Position numbers and translations under genes: made by a program. A model generated the notes under the pieces. That model was not told the origin of the DNA. It saw only the letters and a list, made by a program, of their open reading frames with translations, and ran no database searches. Shown here piece by piece: positions 5,232 through 5,666 of a stretch of DNA of 5,666 bases (the stretch's first letter is position 1; every line of letters starts with the position of its first letter). The DNA comes from Actinomycetes bacterium (GTDB lineage Bacteria; Actinomycetota; Humimicrobiia; JAHJRV01), in NCBI GenBank assembly GCA_030640275.1, contig DAOWJR010000021.1, positions 1-5,666 of the forward strand, written 5' to 3'.

Positions 5232-5666
5232 TTAGGAAGTTTTAAATCTCTCTTTTATAATCTGAAATATAGTGCTTAATTCCTCTACCTTCATTATAAA
5301 GCATAATGCAATATAGACCATTAAAGCAAGGGTTATAGAGATTAATATAGAAAAAAGTAAGCCTAATTTATATGAGGAAAGCAGATTATAAATATAGTTA
5401 TGTGCAAAATAAACAAATACAGCCATTATAAAGGAGGCTAAAAATATTTTTAATGTAGAATACAAAATCTTTGTTCCTCCTAATCTTCCTATCTTTTTTC
5501 TAAGTAGTAAAAATAATAGTAAAAAATTAATTGAAATAACTAAAGATGTAGATAAAGCCAAACCTGCTGTCTTTAAAAATCTTATTAAAATCATGTTAAA
5601 AAATAATGTGCAGCAAATGGAAAAAATTGCAACCTTTAGCGGAGTTTTTGAATCCTTTAATGCAAA
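5232..5666 (-). CDS. murJ: Lipid II flippase MurJ (MviN), C-terminal end (partial)
   Basis: The visible part is 144 residues with the natural stop at 5234-5232. The frame is still open at the window edge, so the true start lies outside; the Met at 5594-5592 (visible residue 25) is internal, in the middle of a membrane helix. The visible start FALKDSKTPLKVAIF matches the family's A-x-D-T-K-T-P-x-K-I/V loop, followed by AGLALSTS (34-41), typical of the MurJ/MviN C-terminal half. Four membrane helices are apparent at about visible residues 11-28, 33-55, 70-92 and 100-125, with RKKIGRLGG between the second and third. A short charged tail with KVEEL (126-130) ends the protein, as in other MurJ proteins. 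MurJ moves lipid II across the inner membrane for peptidoglycan synthesis. It lies upstream of lepA, same strand, 103 nt apart, and may belong to a separate transcription unit. The N-terminal helices with the catalytic arginines cannot be checked here. Confidence 0.9.
   Translation of the reverse strand, partial: FALKDSKTPLKVAIFSICCTLFFNMILIRFLKTAGLALSTSLVISINFLLLFLLLRKKIGRLGGTKILYSTLKIFLASFIMAVFVYFAHNYIYNLLSSYKLGLLFSILISITLALMVYIALCFIMKVEELSTIFQIIKERFKTS

Noticed and set aside
1..5666. Search for CRISPR repeats, tRNA genes, transposase genes or attachment-site repeats
   Set aside because: No regularly spaced repeats, no cloverleaf-like GC-rich segment and no mobile-element coding sequence; nearly all of the window is accounted for by core genes.

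Overview
The window is a gene-dense, strongly AT-rich stretch of bacterial chromosome. Every supported gene lies on the minus strand, so transcription runs from high to low coordinates. The genes are housekeeping: the C-terminal end of the lipid II flippase MurJ (right edge), the ribosomal GTPase LepA/EF-4, the co-chaperone DnaJ, the tRNA methylthiotransferase MtaB, a GatB/YqeY-domain protein, and probably the first codons of one more gene (left edge). I see no RNA gene, CRISPR array, insertion sequence or phage gene.

Organism: low GC, purine-rich coding strands, strong AGGNGGTGA-type Shine-Dalgarno sites and repeated TTG start codons indicate a low-GC bacterium. The order lepA ... dnaJ ... 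mtaB ... yqeY recalls the Firmicutes/Clostridia cluster lepA-hemN-hrcA-grpE-dnaK-dnaJ-prmA-rsmE-mtaB-rpsU-yqeY, with most members missing. This could equally be an uncultured low-GC phylum (an Atribacterota-like lineage, for example). The sequence alone does not decide the phylum.

Layout, in the direction of transcription: murJ 3' end (5666-5232), a 103-nt gap, lepA (5128-3329), a 49-nt gap, dnaJ (TTG start, 3279-2128), a 187-nt gap, mtaB (TTG start, 1940-630), a 1-nt gap, yqeY (628-167), a 113-nt AT-rich gap, then an ORF start (TTG, 53-1) running off the left edge. lepA to yqeY probably form one transcription unit.

The most interesting item is in the dnaJ-mtaB gap. A 17-codon ORF (2016-1963) has a good ribosome-binding site and reads like the N-terminus of RsmE, the 16S rRNA m3U1498 methyltransferase. 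It then stops 22 nt before mtaB. rsmE normally sits immediately upstream of mtaB in the Firmicutes-type cluster, so this looks like the decayed 5' stub of a deleted rsmE, possibly kept as a leader ORF for mtaB. I found no convincing new biological system; the rest is ordinary core-genome content.
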